A DNA stretch of 37,085 bases from Agathobacter sp. GTDB lineage: Bacteria > Bacillota > Clostridia > Lachnospirales > Lachnospiraceae. The stretch's first letter is position 1, and every line of letters starts with the position of its first letter. The notes below the pieces were generated by a model. The model did no database searches, had not been told where the DNA came from, and saw only the letters and a list, made by a program, of their open reading frames with translations. The DNA is taken from positions 1 through 37,085 of the forward strand of contig JAFUPI010000047.1 in the NCBI GenBank assembly GCA_017481285.1. The letters run 5' to 3'. The translations under genes and the position numbers were made by a program. Shown here piece by piece: positions 16,497 through 24,847 of this stretch.

Positions 16497-17531
16497 ATGC
16501 GAAAAATTAAAGTACTGGTTGTAGAAGATTCCGTATTTTTTCGAGAACTTCTTGTAAAACATTTGAATAATGATCCAGCTCTGGAGGTTGTAGCGAGCGC
16601 GAAGGATCCATTTGAAGCCAGGGATATGATTGTAAAACATAAACCTGACGTTATGACACTGGATATTGAAATGCCTCGTATGAACGGAATTGAGTTTTTA
16701 AGAAAACTGATGCCACAATATCCAATGCCGGTCGTTATGATTAGCTCATTAAGCGACAAGGTATTTGAAGCATTGAATGCAGGTGCGGTCGATTTCGTTG
16801 CAAAACCTGCGATGACGGACAGAAAGAAATTGGAAGAGCTTATGACGAATGAGCTTCCAATTAAAATAAAAATTGCATCGACTGCGAAAATCGGGAATAT
16901 CAAGAGAAGCATGGTTCCTGAGTTAACAGAAACGGTAACCAGCAATGCCAGAAGTAAGGAATTGATACTGGCCATTGGGGCTTCGACAGGAGGCACAGAG
17001 GCGATTGCAACGGTGCTAAAGGAGTTCGGAACAGATATTCCAGGGACGGTTATTGTGCAGCATATGCCGGCTGGATTTACAGAAATGTATGCCAATCGTC
17101 TGAATGATCAATGTCGTGTTTCCGTAAAGGAAGCGAAGAATGGAGATAAGGTTCTGCCAGGACAGGTGTTGATTGCACCGGGTGGAGAGTGCCAGATGCG
17201 TTTGATTAAGGTAAATGGAACTTTTCAAGTAGAAGTAAAACCTGGACCAAAGGTAAGTGGACATTGTCCTTCCGTAGATGTGTTGTTTGAATCTGTTGCT
17301 AAGGCAGCTGGAAGCAGAGCCATTGGAATTATTTTGACCGGCATGGGCGGCGATGGAGCCAAGGGGCTTTTAGAAATGCGTAAGGCAGGTGCAAAAACCA
17401 TCGGTCAGGATGAATCCACTAGTGTAGTATATGGAATGCCAAAGGTGGCATTTGATATAGGTGCAGTAGAGCACCAGGAGAAATTAAGTGATATAGCAAA
17501 GAAAACATATGCTGTTCTTAATAACATGTAA
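16497..17531 (+). CDS. cheB: CheB chemotaxis methylesterase/glutamine deamidase
   Basis: Receptor methylesterase, 344 residues, opposing CheR. The N-terminal receiver has VVEDSVFFRELL and phospho-acceptor D56 in MTLDIEMPRMNGIEF, then MISSLSD and the lysine in DFVAKPA. After a linker, the esterase domain shows the catalytic serine in LAIGASTGGTEAI, histidine in VIVQHMPAGFTEMYA and aspartate in LTGMGGDGAKGL. All catalytic residues are present. The start at 16497 lacks a textbook Shine-Dalgarno (AAATAGGATAATTTGTC), perhaps indicating coupling to cheR, whose stop lies 11 bases upstream. CheA is expected to phosphorylate it. Confidence 0.96.
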   Translation: MRKIKVLVVEDSVFFRELLVKHLNNDPALEVVASAKDPFEARDMIVKHKPDVMTLDIEMPRMNGIEFLRKLMPQYPMPVVMISSLSDKVFEALNAGAVDFVAKPAMTDRKKLEELMTNELPIKIKIASTAKIGNIKRSMVPELTETVTSNARSKELILAIGASTGGTEAIATVLKEFGTDIPGTVIVQHMPAGFTEMYANRLNDQCRVSVKEAKNGDKVLPGQVLIAPGGECQMRLIKVNGTFQVEVKPGPKVSGHCPSVDVLFESVAKAAGSRAIGIILTGMGGDGAKGLLEMRKAGAKTIGQDESTSVVYGMPKVAFDIGAVEHQEKLSDIAKKTYAVLNNM

Positions 17532-17543
17532 AGGAGAAAATGT

Positions 17544-17936
17544 ATGAGAATTTTATTAGCAGAGGACGATTTCGTAACAAGAAAGTTTATGAGCAACTTC
17601 TTATCCAAGTATGGCGAATGCGACGTTACCGTTGACGGTTTGGAAGCGGTTGATGCATTTATGATGGCTTTGGAAGAAGGTGAGCCTTACGATTTGGTAT
17701 GTCTTGATATTATGATGCCAGTTATGGATGGATATCAGGCATTGGTAGGCATTCGTAATTTGGAAAAAGAACGTAATATTCCAGAAGACAAATCAGTTAA
17801 GGTTATTATGGCAACAGCATTGAATGATGAAAAGAATGTAAAAATGGCTTTTGAACTTGGATGTACTATCTATTCTGGAAAACCAATTGATCAGGACCGC
17901 TTCGAAGAAGCATTAAAGAGATTGGATTTAATCTAA
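17544..17936 (+). CDS. cheY: CheY-like single-domain response regulator
   Basis: A 130-residue receiver with no output domain. The acidic pair is in LLAEDDFVTR, the phospho-acceptor is D55 in VCLDIMMPVMDGYQ, the switch threonine is in IMATALND and the lysine is in YSGKPID. The strong site AAAGGAG precedes the ATG. It lies between cheB and cheA, the expected place for the CheA-phosphorylated output. Compared with classical CheY it has a longer alpha3-beta4 loop (LEKERNIPEDKSVK). Such variants often occur in chemosensory systems that do not act on a flagellar motor, so binding to FliM should not be assumed. Confidence 0.92.
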   Translation: MRILLAEDDFVTRKFMSNFLSKYGECDVTVDGLEAVDAFMMALEEGEPYDLVCLDIMMPVMDGYQALVGIRNLEKERNIPEDKSVKVIMATALNDEKNVKMAFELGCTIYSGKPIDQDRFEEALKRLDLI

Positions 17937-17969
17937 GATAGGTGATAAATAATAGGAAGGAGCGTTAGT

Positions 17970-20120
17970 ATGGCAGACGGATTTAATACAGAAGACATGC
18001 TTGACATGTATCTGTTTGAAAATCAGCAATTGCTAGAAAAGCTTCAGGAAACAGTACTGGAACAAAAAGACGAAGAATGTTTTGATGAAGATGCCATCAA
18101 TGAAATCTTCCGTACTATGCACACCATCAAGGGTTCCTCTGGAATCATGATGTTTGATGATATTACGGCGGTTTCACATAAGCTAGAAGACATTTTCTAT
18201 GTGCTTCGTGAGTCACATCCTGATAATGTGCCACATTTGCAGTTGGTAGAACATGTATTAGAGGTTTCAGATTTTATTACAAGCGAATTGGAAAAAATCG
18301 AAAACGGAGAAGCTGCAGACGGCGATTCTAGTGAAATAATTGCAAGACTGGATAAGTTCTTGAAGCAAATAAAAGGTGAAAAAGATACAGAAGAGAAGAA
18401 GGAAGCGAAAAAAGATACTTCGGCACAGAAATTCTATATCGCACCGGTTGCTAGTAATTCAAGTAAATATTTCCGCATTAAAATTACATACAATGAAGGT
18501 GTCAATTTAGTAAACGTACATGCGTACAAGGCGGTATATGCGTTAAAAGAAATTGCGGAAGATTTGATATATTCGCCAGAAGATATTATCTCGGACGAGA
18601 GTAGTGCAGAGCAGATTTTAGAAAATGGTTTTGATATTCTGTTGCAGACACAGGCAAAAGAAGCTGATATCCGCGAAATTATCAAAGAAGGATATGATGT
18701 AAAACGAGTTGACGTTTTAGAGTGCACAGAAGCAGAATACAAACGTGGATTTGATGACGAGGAAGAAACTCCGATTATCATGATTGACCTGGATTCTTCG
18801 GTAGAAGAAATTGAAGCGAAGGCAGAACGTACGCAGGAACAGATTATGGAGGAAGCCAAGAGCAAGGCTTTGGTACCGGGTGATTTCGTTATTCAGTCCA
18901 AGGAACCAGGGAAAGCGAAGAAACTTGCCAAGGATAAGCCTAAGAAATCGGAAAAAGCGACCTTTATCAATGTTGATGTTGCAAAGATGGATCAGCTGAT
19001 GGATTTGATTGGTGAGTTGGTAATTTCCCAGTCTGTTGTGTTGCAGAATCCAGATTTGAAGGTGCCAGGATTATCCCTGGATAACTTCAATAAATCGGCT
19101 GCACAGATGGTGAAAATTTCTACTGATTTGCAGAATGTTATCATGTCAATGCGAATGGTACCACTGACTAATACATTCCAGAAGATGAATCGTATCGTAT
19201 TCGATGTTTCTAGAAAATTAGGAAAAGATACTGAATTTGTTACGGTTGGTGAAACGACAGAAGTGGATAAGAATATTGTAGAACATATTTCGGACCCACT
19301 TATGCATCTGGTACGTAATTCGGTTGACCATGGTATTGAAATGCCAGAAGACAGAGCTGCGGCAGGAAAGACAGAGCGTGCAAGAGTTACTTTATCTGCC
19401 AAGACAGAATCCGGTAAGGTTTGGATAACGGTTGAGGATAACGGAAAAGGCTTAGACCGTCAGCAGATTTTAAATAAAGCCCGCAATCAGGGACTTTTGG
19501 ATTATAGTAAGCCAGAAAGTGCTTATACAGACAAAGAAGTATATCAGTTTATTACTTTACCAGGCTTTTCTACCAAAGAAAAAGTTACCGAATATTCCGG
19601 ACGTGGTGTTGGTATGGACGTTGTATTATCCAATATTGCATCCATCGGCGGCAGTTTGGAAATCGAAAGCGAAAAGGGTAAAGGAAGTAAGATGATTCTC
19701 AAGATTCCACTTACACTTGCGATTATTGATGGTATTGTAATGAGGGTAGGAGATACCTCCTTTGTTATTGAAACGGGTGTCGTAAAAGAATTTGTAAGTG
19801 TGACAGAGGATATGATGATTCATGACCCAGACCATCGTGAGTTTGTTATGATTCGAGGAGAATGTTATCCAGTGCTTCGCGTTGGAGACAGATATCATTT
19901 GACAGGATATCAGACAGAAGTGGAAAAAGGCATGATGGTTATCATGGAAGTGGATGGACAACATGTATGTCTGTTTGTAGACAGTCTTGTAGGTAAACAG
20001 GAGATTGTTGTTAAGCCAATTCCGACTTATGTAAAAAAAGTGAAAGGGTTATCTGGATGTACTCAGCTAGGTGACGGCAGTATTGCCTTAATCTTAGATG
20101 GAGCAGGTCTGGTGGACTAA
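17970..20120 (+). CDS. cheA: CheA chemotaxis histidine kinase
   Basis: A 716-residue kinase of receptor arrays. P1 (Hpt) carries the phospho-histidine H51 in MHTIKGSSGIMMF. A P2-like region spans about residues 155-260 and probably docks CheY/CheB. P3 begins near FINVDVAKMDQLMDLIGELV. P4 holds the ATPase boxes: LMHLVRNSVDHGIEMPE (N box), VEDNGKGLDRQQIL (G1) and YSGRGVGMDVV (G2). The P5 CheW-like regulatory domain runs from TLAIIDGIVMRVGDTSFVIE to the end. All functional residues are present. The linkers are charged and lysine-rich. A GGAAGGAG site precedes the ATG at 17970; cheW follows after 18 bases. Confidence 0.97.
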   Translation: MADGFNTEDMLDMYLFENQQLLEKLQETVLEQKDEECFDEDAINEIFRTMHTIKGSSGIMMFDDITAVSHKLEDIFYVLRESHPDNVPHLQLVEHVLEVSDFITSELEKIENGEAADGDSSEIIARLDKFLKQIKGEKDTEEKKEAKKDTSAQKFYIAPVASNSSKYFRIKITYNEGVNLVNVHAYKAVYALKEIAEDLIYSPEDIISDESSAEQILENGFDILLQTQAKEADIREIIKEGYDVKRVDVLECTEAEYKRGFDDEEETPIIMIDLDSSVEEIEAKAERTQEQIMEEAKSKALVPGDFVIQSKEPGKAKKLAKDKPKKSEKATFINVDVAKMDQLMDLIGELVISQSVVLQNPDLKVPGLSLDNFNKSAAQMVKISTDLQNVIMSMRMVPLTNTFQKMNRIVFDVSRKLGKDTEFVTVGETTEVDKNIVEHISDPLMHLVRNSVDHGIEMPEDRAAAGKTERARVTLSAKTESGKVWITVEDNGKGLDRQQILNKARNQGLLDYSKPESAYTDKEVYQFITLPGFSTKEKVTEYSGRGVGMDVVLSNIASIGGSLEIESEKGKGSKMILKIPLTLAIIDGIVMRVGDTSFVIETGVVKEFVSVTEDMMIHDPDHREFVMIRGECYPVLRVGDRYHLTGYQTEVEKGMMVIMEVDGQHVCLFVDSLVGKQEIVVKPIPTYVKKVKGLSGCTQLGDGSIALILDGAGLVD

Positions 20121-20138
20121 AGAGGGAAGGAAACCGAT

Positions 20139-20639
20139 ATGGACGAAAGAGATACTCAAAAAGGGAAATATGTAACCTTTAAATCGGGCTGTGAATACTT
20201 TGGTCTTAAGATTCAGTATGTAAATGAAATCATCGTTTTTCAGGAAATCACCAAGATTCCAGAAAGCGAAGATTATATCAAAGGGCTGATTAACTTAAGA
20301 GGAAAGATTATTCCTGTTATCGATGTGAGATTACGTTTCAAACAGGAACCATTCGAATATACAGATAGAACCTGTATCATTGTAGTAAATGTAAAAAATA
20401 TCGTTGTGGGACTTATCGTAGAACAGATTGCGGAAGTTGTTGAGATTCAGGAAGAAAATATTATTCCATCTCCATCTGTTGGAAAAGCAGACAAATCTCA
20501 GAACAAATATGTATATGCTATTGGAAAGGTAGGAGATCAGGTAAAACTCTTACTTGACCCAGATAGATTACTGAATGATGAAGAAATAACTGCGTTAGAT
20601 CCAAATAGTGGAAATGCAGAAGATGAAGGAGACGAATAA
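20139..20639 (+). CDS. cheW: CheW chemotaxis coupling protein
   Basis: A 166-residue SH3-like adaptor that links CheA to receptor tips. The family pattern is clear: [40 protein letters not shown] (with the conserved NLRG arginine) and VIDVRLRF, ending with an acidic tail (NAEDEGDE). GAGGGAAGGAA gives the ribosome-binding site. It lies between cheA and a chemoreceptor with gaps of 18 and 2 bases, so co-translation is likely. Confidence 0.96.
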   Translation: MDERDTQKGKYVTFKSGCEYFGLKIQYVNEIIVFQEITKIPESEDYIKGLINLRGKIIPVIDVRLRFKQEPFEYTDRTCIIVVNVKNIVVGLIVEQIAEVVEIQEENIIPSPSVGKADKSQNKYVYAIGKVGDQVKLLLDPDRLLNDEEITALDPNSGNAEDEGDE

Positions 20640-20641
20640 TC

Positions 20642-22009
20642 ATGAAAATCAATAAAAAATTATACATGCGTACAAAAATCATAGTAAGTTTTATTATTCT
20701 AGATATTTTGGTGTTATTTTTACTTTGGGCTGGATATTCAACAGCATCAACAATTGTATATGACCCAACAATCAACCCAGAGAGATATTTAATGAGCTAT
20801 AATATTTTCTCAGGACTTATCCTTGGAATTTTCCTTGTTGTAGCAGGTGGTATTTCTATTGTAATTCCAAGACAGCTTCGTAAGAGTAGCCAGAATCTTA
20901 TCAATATTACCAAAGAAATTGCAAGAGGTAATATGGATGTGGAAATCAAAAAAGTCTATAATGACGAATTCGGTGCTGTTATTGATGAATATGTAATTAT
21001 GGTAGAAAACATTCGTGCACAGGCAATGCTTGCACAGGCAGTAGCGAATGGCGATATGACAGTAGATGTTATCGCATCTTCTGACGTGGATACCATGGGT
21101 AACGCATTGAAAACTTTGGTACAGCGTAATGGTAGTGCTCTTGGCAACATTAACGATGCAGCATATCAGGTAATGACCAGTGCTTCACAGGTAGCAAGTG
21201 CCAGCGAAGCATTAGCACAGGGCTCTACCGAACAGGCAAGTGCAATCGAACAGATTACTTCATCTATTAGTGAAATCGCTGAAAAGACAAGAGAAAATGC
21301 TTCTCAGGCAAATCATGCAGCTAACTTAGTAAATGAAGCAATTCAGGATGTAGAAAAAGGTAACGAAGAAATGCGAGAAATGGTTATCGCTATGGAAGAT
21401 ATCAACAAATCTTCGGAAAGCATTTCTAAGATTATCAAGGTTATTGACGATATCGCATTCCAGACCAATATTCTTGCTCTTAACGCAGCAGTAGAAGCAG
21501 CTCGTGCAGGAGATGCAGGAAAAGGCTTTGCAGTAGTAGCAGAAGAAGTTCGTAACTTGGCTGCTAAGAGTGCAGCAGCAGCTTCTGAAACAGCAGAAAT
21601 GATTGAAGATTCTATCGCAAAAGTAGCAATAGGTTCTCGTCTGGCAGATGAAACAGCAAAAGCATTGGAAGATATTTCAAATGCTGTAAAACAGAGTGAA
21701 GTTATTATCAATAATATTGCAGAATCATCGAACTATCAGGCAACAGCGGTAGCACAGATTAACCAGGGTATCGGTCAGGTATCTCAGGTTGTTCAGACAA
21801 ACTCAGCAACTAGTGAAGAATGTGCAGCTGCCAGTGAAGAGCTTTCTAATCAGGCAGTTCGTATGAGAGACTTACTTTCTATTTACAAGTTAAACGAAAG
21901 TGCAGTTGTTTCTCGTTATCATGAGTTAGAAGAGGAAGCAAATACTGCTTCAGCAGTAGATGCAAATGAACCAGTGATTTCTCTTGGTGAGGGATTCGGA
22001 AAATACTAA
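20642..22009 (+). CDS. Methyl-accepting chemotaxis protein with minimal extracellular part
   Basis: A 455-residue receptor. TM1 (about 13-33) and TM2 (about 53-73) are separated by only some 20 residues, so there is no ligand-binding domain outside the cell. Sensing must be in the membrane, cytosolic or via partners. A HAMP domain follows TM2 ([20 protein letters not shown]), then the signalling hairpin with tip [20 protein letters not shown] and [15 protein letters not shown]. The C-terminus ([11 protein letters not shown]) has no NWETF-type CheR tether. It is encoded 2 bases after cheW and is presumably the cognate receptor of this array. A strong hairpin follows. Confidence 0.95.
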   Translation: MKINKKLYMRTKIIVSFIILDILVLFLLWAGYSTASTIVYDPTINPERYLMSYNIFSGLILGIFLVVAGGISIVIPRQLRKSSQNLINITKEIARGNMDVEIKKVYNDEFGAVIDEYVIMVENIRAQAMLAQAVANGDMTVDVIASSDVDTMGNALKTLVQRNGSALGNINDAAYQVMTSASQVASASEALAQGSTEQASAIEQITSSISEIAEKTRENASQANHAANLVNEAIQDVEKGNEEMREMVIAMEDINKSSESISKIIKVIDDIAFQTNILALNAAVEAARAGDAGKGFAVVAEEVRNLAAKSAAAASETAEMIEDSIAKVAIGSRLADETAKALEDISNAVKQSEVIINNIAESSNYQATAVAQINQGIGQVSQVVQTNSATSEECAAASEELSNQAVRMRDLLSIYKLNESAVVSRYHELEEEANTASAVDANEPVISLGEGFGKY

Positions 22010-22018
22010 GAAAAGCTT

Positions 22019-22067
22019 AGGCTGTCGCAAAAGGCTAGAATTTTGCGACAGCCTCTAGTGCGTTTTT
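22019..22067 (+). terminator. Strong hairpin between the receptor and hybrid-kinase genes
   Basis: A perfect 14-bp stem, AGGCTGTCGCAAAA (22019-22032) with TTTTGCGACAGCCT (22041-22054), and an 8-base loop. The T-run (22063-22067) starts 8 bases after the stem rather than immediately. It may be a partial terminator or an RNA-stability/processing element that lowers expression of downstream kinases relative to the che genes. The next gene's GGAGG follows directly. Confidence 0.6.
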
Positions 22068-22079
22068 GGAGGCAAAAAA

Positions 22080-24824
22080 ATGGGCAAGTATGATTACCTT
22101 AAATCATATGAAAGACAAATAGAATCGATTGTAGTTGCGATTGCTTCAATATATTGTTTTACAGAATTAATTTTAGGATATCAAAAGAACTGGAATCCTT
22201 GGGGGCAGATGTCGGTATTTGCAGGTTTACTTTCCATGTGGGTGTTCTTTTTTGGAAAATATAAAAGCTTTGAAGTAAGAGCACATGTGACCTGTTTAGC
22301 TTCTCAGATTATGATTTTGGTATATGGAATTGAGTGTGGAGATTTTTACTTAATTTTGTCGCTCTTTATCAGTCTGTGTATTTTATTAGGCTTGTATGGT
22401 GTAACGCGGGCAATGATTTATCCATTTATCTCTTATAATACTCTAGTTCTGTATTACATTTTCGTTGCAAAACAGTTGAACTGGGGTGTGTATGACACAG
22501 ATATTGGTATGGTAACTCGTATTTTACAGGGCTACTTGACATTGTTTTTGGTTATTTATCTGGTATACCGTTACAAAACCTCTCAGGAAAGCATGTTAGA
22601 AATGATTGATGCACTGAGAAAATCAGAGCGTGAAAAGGATGATTTCCTTGCTAATGTCAGCCATGAAATTCGTACTCCAATTAATACCATTTGTGGTATT
22701 AGTGAGATTATGTTAAAGAATGATGTTCCAGCAGAAATGAAAGAAGACGTACTGAACATTCAGTCTGCTGGTCGAAATCTTATGTCTGTAGTAGGAGATA
22801 TTTTGGATTACTCTGAATTGCAGGAAGGAGATTTCGAAATTGTAGAAGAAAATTATTATGTTAGCTCTACCATTTATGATGTTATCAATATGTCTATGGC
22901 AAAGAAAAGCGAGAAAAAGCTGGAGCTTATCGTAGACTGTGAAGCAGATATGCCAAGTGTTTTGATTGGTGATGAGCAGAAGATTCGAAGAGTTATTATG
23001 AACCTGGTAAACAATGCCATTGAGTTTACCGCTGAAGGTTGTGTAAGTATTCGTTTCGGATACCGTAAAGAAGAATATGGCGTAAACTTAATTATCTCTG
23101 TAAAAGATACAGGTATTGGTATGACCAAGGAAAGTGTTGAAAATCTGTTTCAGAAATTCTCACAGGCCGATATGGGACGTACCAGAAAGAAGGGCGGTGT
23201 AGGCCTTGGTCTTGCCATTGCCCAGACTATTGTCAACCGTATGGGTGGTTTCATTACGGTTATGAGTGAGTTAGGAAAAGGCAGTGAGTTTAAAATCGTT
23301 ATTCCACAGAAGGTTTATGATCCAAAACCAATCGTAGAGCTGCCAGAAAAAAATGAAATTAATGCAGCAGTATACATCAATATGGAGCAGTTTAGATATA
23401 ATGAAATCCGTGATGAATACGGCGAAAATATACAGCGTCTTGTAGAGCAGCTTAAGGTAAAATGCCATGTTTGCCGTAATCTACAGGAACTTAAGAGATG
23501 GGAAAAACGTGAGGACTTCAATCAAATCTTTATTAGTTTGATTGAATATCAGGAAGATCCAGTTTACTTTGATAATCTTGCAAAACGAAACAATGTACAT
23601 ATTATTTTGGATCATTATGATGATGCAAAGGTGCAGAATAAGAATTTAAGCAAGATTTACAAGCCATTCTTTGTATTGTCTATTATGGCTGCCTTAAAGA
23701 ATGCTATGGCACAAAATGGGGAGAAGATTGTTGAAGTAGAAAATCATCAGCTTTATGCACCAGAAGCACATATTCTGGTTATTGATGACAACCGTATGAA
23801 TATTCGAGTAGTCGAAGGTTTACTGAGAGCCTATGGAGTTAAGGTTTCCTATGCATTAAGTGGACAGGAAGGTATTGATATGCTTTCTTCCAAGGCATAT
23901 GATTTGATCCTCTTAGACCATATGATGCCTGGTATGGATGGTGTAGAAACCTTCCATCACATTCGTAAGAAACCAGATTTATATTACAAAGAAATTCCTA
24001 TTATTGCATTGACGGCGAATGCGATTGCTGGTGCGAGAGAAATGTTTATCAAGGAAGGGTTCAATGATTTTGTGGCGAAACCAGTAGAAAGCTCTGTATT
24101 GCAGCGTACCTTGAAACGTCATCTTCCAGCAGAAAAATTAAGAACCTTAGATGAAGCAGAACGAATCCAGATAGAGGCCAAACAGGCTGAAACTTCAAAA
24201 TCAGCTTCTGCATCAGAGGGAGAACTGGTTATCGGGGATTTGGATATTTCGAAGGGAATTATGTATTGCGGTAATCAGGAAAACTACCTCGAAATATTAT
24301 CTAGCCAGAGAGATAGTGGTAAAGATATTATTGAACAGGCACAAAGTTTGTATGAAAAAGCGGACTGGAAGAACTATGTTATCGTAGTACACGGTATCAA
24401 GAGCTCTATGATGAGTATTGGTGCAGTGAAGCTTTCGGAAATGGCAAAGGCATTGGAATTTGCTGGAAAAGGTGAAGATTTCGACTTTATCCGAAGAGAA
24501 CATGCTACAATGATCAAAGAGTTTGAACGTGTAATGCAGATTTTGTATGATTGTAAACTTTTGACACCGCAGGAAGAGGAACAGGTAGTTGTGAATAAGC
24601 CTGAACTATCAGATGCGGATTTTGCACAGAAATTAGTAGAGTTAGAGAATGTCACCTACGAGTTTGATGCAAATAAGGTGCTTCCAATTTTGGACGAATT
24701 GAGTAAATATGCATATCATTCCAAGGATTTGGAGAAAGAATTAAAGCCAGTATACAAGAAAGTAGAAATGTTTGATTTTATGTCTGCTTATGAGACAGTA
24801 GCGAAAATCAAAGAAAAGGCATAA
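22080..24824 (+). CDS. Membrane hybrid histidine kinase (HisKA-HATPase-pseudo REC-REC-Hpt)
   Basis: A 914-residue phosphorelay kinase. About six hydrophobic spans (residues 15-165) without an extracellular domain are followed by HisKA with H195 in FLANVSHEIRTPINTICG. HATPase boxes are IRRVIMNLVNNAIEF, KDTGIGMTKESVENLF and GGVGLGLAIAQTI. Residues of about 430-545 resemble a receiver that has lost its aspartate. A complete receiver (LVIDDNRMN, D612 in LLDHMMPGMDG, ALTANA, VAKPVE) and an Hpt domain (H771 in VVHGIKSSMMSIG) follow, then about 65 helical residues. The intact Hpt means phosphate can be handed to another receiver, for example CheY or the HD-GYP protein, but the target is not encoded with it as a DNA-binding regulator. 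Confidence 0.93.
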   Translation: MGKYDYLKSYERQIESIVVAIASIYCFTELILGYQKNWNPWGQMSVFAGLLSMWVFFFGKYKSFEVRAHVTCLASQIMILVYGIECGDFYLILSLFISLCILLGLYGVTRAMIYPFISYNTLVLYYIFVAKQLNWGVYDTDIGMVTRILQGYLTLFLVIYLVYRYKTSQESMLEMIDALRKSEREKDDFLANVSHEIRTPINTICGISEIMLKNDVPAEMKEDVLNIQSAGRNLMSVVGDILDYSELQEGDFEIVEENYYVSSTIYDVINMSMAKKSEKKLELIVDCEADMPSVLIGDEQKIRRVIMNLVNNAIEFTAEGCVSIRFGYRKEEYGVNLIISVKDTGIGMTKESVENLFQKFSQADMGRTRKKGGVGLGLAIAQTIVNRMGGFITVMSELGKGSEFKIVIPQKVYDPKPIVELPEKNEINAAVYINMEQFRYNEIRDEYGENIQRLVEQLKVKCHVCRNLQELKRWEKREDFNQIFISLIEYQEDPVYFDNLAKRNNVHIILDHYDDAKVQNKNLSKIYKPFFVLSIMAALKNAMAQNGEKIVEVENHQLYAPEAHILVIDDNRMNIRVVEGLLRAYGVKVSYALSGQEGIDMLSSKAYDLILLDHMMPGMDGVETFHHIRKKPDLYYKEIPIIALTANAIAGAREMFIKEGFNDFVAKPVESSVLQRTLKRHLPAEKLRTLDEAERIQIEAKQAETSKSASASEGELVIGDLDISKGIMYCGNQENYLEILSSQRDSGKDIIEQAQSLYEKADWKNYVIVVHGIKSSMMSIGAVKLSEMAKALEFAGKGEDFDFIRREHATMIKEFERVMQILYDCKLLTPQEEEQVVVNKPELSDADFAQKLVELENVTYEFDANKVLPILDELSKYAYHSKDLEKELKPVYKKVEMFDFMSAYETVAKIKEKA

Positions 24825-24847
24825 ATATATGTGAATGAGGTACATAT

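Noticed and set aside
16418-17095. 225-residue open frame on the minus strand opposite cheB
   Set aside because: It lies antisense to a firmly identified cheB, has low-complexity Ser/Ile-rich content typical of shadow frames and has no ribosome-binding site.
20115-20142. CCGATAT before cheW as a sigma-D -10 box
   Set aside because: The nearest TAAA is only 12 bases away, and the box sits directly at the start codon of cheW, leaving no leader.
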